A stretch of 64,000 bases of DNA, taken from NCBI GenBank assembly GCA_024398105.1, contig JAKSJP010000010.1, positions 1-64,000 on the forward strand. Reading direction: 5' to 3'. Source of the DNA: Bacteroidales bacterium. Lineage in GTDB: Bacteria; Bacteroidota; Bacteroidia; Bacteroidales; UBA932. This document shows, in pieces, positions 62,016-64,000 of this stretch (the stretch's first letter is position 1; each line of letters starts with the position of its first letter). A program made the translations under genes and the position numbers. The notes beneath the pieces are model-generated. The model had not been told where the DNA came from, did no database searches, and saw nothing but the letters and a program-made list of their open reading frames with translations.

Positions 62016-62044
62016 CATCAGAAACAATAAAAAACTACGAGCTT

Positions 62045-62266
62045 ATGATCGCATATATTCTTTTTACCGTTCCGGTCTTTGCAATTCTTCTTGCTGTCAT
62101 CTTCCAGGCTGTGAAGGAGGGATGGACTGAATACAGGATGTCCGCCCGGGTCAGGATCGCCAGGATAAGATTCTGCCGTGCCGTGGAGTGGGCAAGCCTC
62201 TTCGGACTATATGTTAAAGGTAGTTGTTCAGCCCAGCCTTCACTGCGTACTTCGAAAGCTTCTTGA
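62045..62266 (+). CDS. Putative small membrane protein
   Basis: 73 residues if started at ATG 62045. A single strong membrane helix (YILFTVPVFAILLAVIFQAV, residues 4-23) is followed by a basic, helical tail (SARVRIARIRFCRAV). It lies between the divergent-facing esterase gene and rpoD, and its last 53 nt overlap the 3' end of rpoD on the opposite strand. A -7-like box lies upstream, but the ribosome binding site is weak. It may be a real small protein or a chance ORF. Confidence 0.4.
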   Translation: MIAYILFTVPVFAILLAVIFQAVKEGWTEYRMSARVRIARIRFCRAVEWASLFGLYVKGSCSAQPSLRTSKAS

Positions 62267-63071
62267 GGGCCTTCTCCTTGATCTGGCGTACGCGCTCCCT
62301 GGTAAGACCGAGCCTGTCGCCGATCTCCTCGAGCGAGAGCTCGGGCTGTCCGATGCCGAAGCACATGCGGATGATCTCCGCGTCTCTTTCCGGAAGGATC
62401 CTGAGCGCTGAGTCGAGGTCCTTTGAAAGCGACTGGTCCATCACTCTTGAGTCTGTGCTCTCGATAGATGTGTCTGGAATGACATCGTAGAGGTTACCGT
62501 CCTCGTCGTCGCCCATGAATGCTGCGTCCATTGACATGTGGCTTCCTGAGATCCTTGAGCTCTCCATCACCTTGTCCTCGAGGATGCCGGTGATCTCTGA
62601 AAGCTCGGCAGGGCTTGGCTCGCGCATCTCTTCCTGGAGGAATCTTTCCCTAGCCTTGCTGATCTTGCTGATGTTGCCGATCTGGTTGAGAGGGAGCTTT
62701 ACGACACGTGAGTTCTCCGAGATGCCCTGGAGGATTGACTGACGGATCCACCATACCGCATATGAGATGAACTTGAAGCCGAGGGTAGGGTCGAACTTGA
62801 GCGCTGCCTTCATGAGGCCCACGTTGCCTTCTGTGATGATGTCTGTGAGCTCGAGGCCGCTGCTCTGATACTGCTTAGCTACAGAAACGACGAATCGGAG
62901 GTTTGACTGAACGAGAGTCTTGAGTGCCTCGTCATCTCCCTGCTTGATCCTCATTGCGAGTTCTACTTCCTCGTCCGGTGAGATCATTGGATATCTTGCG
63001 ATGTCTGCAAGGTATGAATTGAGTGCGTCTGTCCTGTTTGTTATCGATTTGGTAATCTTTATCTGCTGCAT
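62214..63071 (-). CDS. rpoD: Primary RNA polymerase sigma factor (sigma-70 family, Bacteroidota short type)
   Basis: 285 residues. It lacks region 1.1 and the non-conserved insertion, as in the Bacteroidota housekeeping sigma. Region 1.2 (NSYLADIARYPMISPDEEVELAMRI), region 2 with core-binding LKTLVQSNLRFVVSVAKQYQ and the -7-recognising YAVWWIRQSILQ, region 3 (KISKARERFLQ), and region 4 with the HTH LSLEEIGDRLGLTRERVRQIKEKAL are all intact. It would recognise the TAnnTTTG promoters seen all over this window. Confidence 0.95.
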   Translation of the reverse strand: MQQIKITKSITNRTDALNSYLADIARYPMISPDEEVELAMRIKQGDDEALKTLVQSNLRFVVSVAKQYQSSGLELTDIITEGNVGLMKAALKFDPTLGFKFISYAVWWIRQSILQGISENSRVVKLPLNQIGNISKISKARERFLQEEMREPSPAELSEITGILEDKVMESSRISGSHMSMDAAFMGDDEDGNLYDVIPDTSIESTDSRVMDQSLSKDLDSALRILPERDAEIIRMCFGIGQPELSLEEIGDRLGLTRERVRQIKEKALKKLSKYAVKAGLNNYL

Positions 63072-63335
63072 ATATCTAACCCGTATGTCTTTATAAGGAA
63101 ATGCAAAAATAGTAAATATTTCAATATGCCGTACCGGAAGATGGACAAAATATGATATTTATGCTACATTTGCGCCCGGTTCGTGATCTTCATACGCCGA
63201 TGGAACAGCAAGAAATGGGCGGGCAAGAAACTCATCAGATAGCCTCGGAAGCATTCTTTCCTTCGGAAATATTTGATTATATTTGTGGTATTGACACTAT
63301 TATACCATTATACCATTATACTGATCACTTGTTTT
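63072..63335. other. Divergent intergenic region between rpoD and the histidine phosphatase
   Basis: 264 nt, mostly AT-rich. Minus-strand TATTTTTG at 63104-63111 is the likely rpoD -7 box (32 nt before its ATG). On the plus strand TACATTTG (63165-63172) and TATATTTG (63278-63285) both match the -7 consensus; the second lies 50 nt before the phosphatase start. An 8-nt unit ATTATACC is repeated three times at 63299-63322 (last copy with one change) in the 5' leader. Confidence 0.5.
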
Positions 63336-64000
63336 ATGAGAAAGACTTTCATCACTTTCGTTGCTTTGGCGCTGTGTGTCAGCCTCAACGCCCAGGATGT
63401 CAAGACCCTCTTCGCTGAGAATCCTGACCGTGCCGCCAATAATATGCATTCCTATGAATTCGTAGAAATCAAGGACACTCCGGCTCCAAAAGGCTTCAAG
63501 CCGTTCTATATCGAGCATTATGGCCGCCACGGTTCGCGCTATGAGCAGAATTCCACATTCGGAAATACTGCTATCAGAACTCTCAGCCACCTCGACGGCA
63601 TGGGACTTCTCACCGCAGACGGAAAGGCTCTCCTTGCCGGCATCCAGGCAGTTCAGGACGAGCATGTAGGAATGGAAGGAATGCTTACTCCTCGCGGAGC
63701 GAACGAGCACAGACAGATCGCAGCCAGAATGGCTAAGAGATATCCTGAAGTATTCAAGAGCAAGGTACGTGACGAGGTCAACTGCGTTTCCAGCACAAGC
63801 CAGAGATGCATCATCAGCATGACCAACTTCACATACAGCCTCAAGGAATGCTTCCCGGCACAGAACTTCACCTTCTCTACCGGTGAGAGGTATATGAGCT
63901 ACATCAACCCAAGCCTCAGGGTGTATGCCCCAGGCAATGAACCTCCGACACCTCCTGCAGGTGCCAGACCTCAGATGCCAGCAGGTGGATTTCCTCCTAT
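63336..64000 (+). CDS. Secreted histidine-type phosphatase (partial, phytase/MINPP-like)
   Basis: 221 residues visible; the gene runs off the window end. The signal peptide is MRKTFITFVALALCVSLNAQ. The catalytic RHGxR motif is present in IEHYGRHGSRYEQN (near residue 62), followed by LTPRGANEHRQIAARMAKRYPEVF. This is the histidine acid phosphatase superfamily; family members in Bacteroidota include inositol-phosphate phosphatases. The C-terminal HD/HAE motif lies beyond the window. Near the window end there is a Pro-rich stretch (EPPTPPAGARPQMPAGG). The substrate is therefore open. Confidence 0.85.
   Translation, partial: MRKTFITFVALALCVSLNAQDVKTLFAENPDRAANNMHSYEFVEIKDTPAPKGFKPFYIEHYGRHGSRYEQNSTFGNTAIRTLSHLDGMGLLTADGKALLAGIQAVQDEHVGMEGMLTPRGANEHRQIAARMAKRYPEVFKSKVRDEVNCVSSTSQRCIISMTNFTYSLKECFPAQNFTFSTGERYMSYINPSLRVYAPGNEPPTPPAGARPQMPAGGFPP

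Noticed and set aside
63152-63418. Small plus-strand frame before the histidine phosphatase
   Set aside because: It overlaps the phosphatase start in another frame and shows no domain. A -7 box lies nearby, but the sequence reads as leader.
1-64000. CRISPR arrays, tRNA genes, insertion sequences or prophage
   Set aside because: No regularly spaced repeats, cloverleaf tRNA sequences, transposase or phage genes were seen. The only recombinase (2562-3524) is of the Xer housekeeping type.

Overview
The window is a chromosomal segment of a member of the Bacteroidales (Bacteroidota), probably a gut or rumen lineage with roughly 50% GC; I cannot name the genus. The evidence for this is: many promoters of the Bacteroidota type (TAnnTTTG -7 box, sometimes with a TTTG -33 box about 19-20 nt upstream), a short primary sigma factor without region 1.1, the gene order parA-parB-DUF5683-mltD, a FimA/Mfa1-type fimbrial operon, a 5'-nucleotidase split into two secreted proteins, and an Oar-like TonB-dependent receptor. 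There is no sign of a prophage, CRISPR array, insertion sequence or integrated island.

Layout. Bases 1-78 are the 3' end of a 5S rRNA and its terminator, so an rRNA operon lies just to the left. From 141 to 4932 come a small membrane protein, an orphan HsdR N-terminal nuclease-like protein, a CCA-adding/poly(A) polymerase family enzyme, a Xer recombinase, hpf and holA. Bases 5004-8996 hold an ABC-2 exporter pair followed by the split 5'-nucleotidase. Bases 8998-15951 (minus strand) form a fimbrial operon led by a short SSB-like gene; its upstream region (about 16070-16240) carries an array of GGTAA(A/G)G half-sites. Bases 16309-29275 are mostly housekeeping: dcp, a nucleoside permease, tgt, an LptF/G permease, dut, murF, trpS, a Fur-family regulator, an HI0933-like flavoprotein and a UvrD/PcrA helicase. 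Bases 29301-35735 hold a secreted beta-lactamase-fold hydrolase, cysteine synthesis and breakdown genes (cysE, cysK, cyuA) and a secreted double esterase. Bases 35887-49168 include a TonB receptor, transporters, a small EF-hand-like protein, a VWA lipoprotein, a GDP-mannose dehydratase fused to a helix-turn-helix domain, an omega-amidase, a heavy-metal P-type ATPase, a PAP2 phosphatase and obgE. Bases 49230-64000 hold a metallopeptidase-like lipoprotein, adk, hpt, an HhH outer-membrane protein, the par/mltD cluster, an acyltransferase, a DUF418 protein, an esterase, rpoD, and the start of a histidine phosphatase that runs off the window.

The observations most worth a second look are: (1) a Cro/C1-type HTH domain fused in frame to GDP-mannose 4,6-dehydratase (44752-43442), with phased operator-like repeats over its promoter, which suggests a self-regulating sugar-nucleotide enzyme; (2) a 95-nt three-way-junction element with a perfect 20-bp closing stem between two convergent genes (51284-51378); (3) the word GGTACCATG, found at 16 or more places on both strands and in different reading frames, far above chance; (4) the GGTAA half-site array in front of the ssb-fimbria operon; (5) a tRNA-guanine transglycosylase in which all three zinc-ligand cysteines are replaced. 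All calls come from reading the sequence; no database search or folding program was run.
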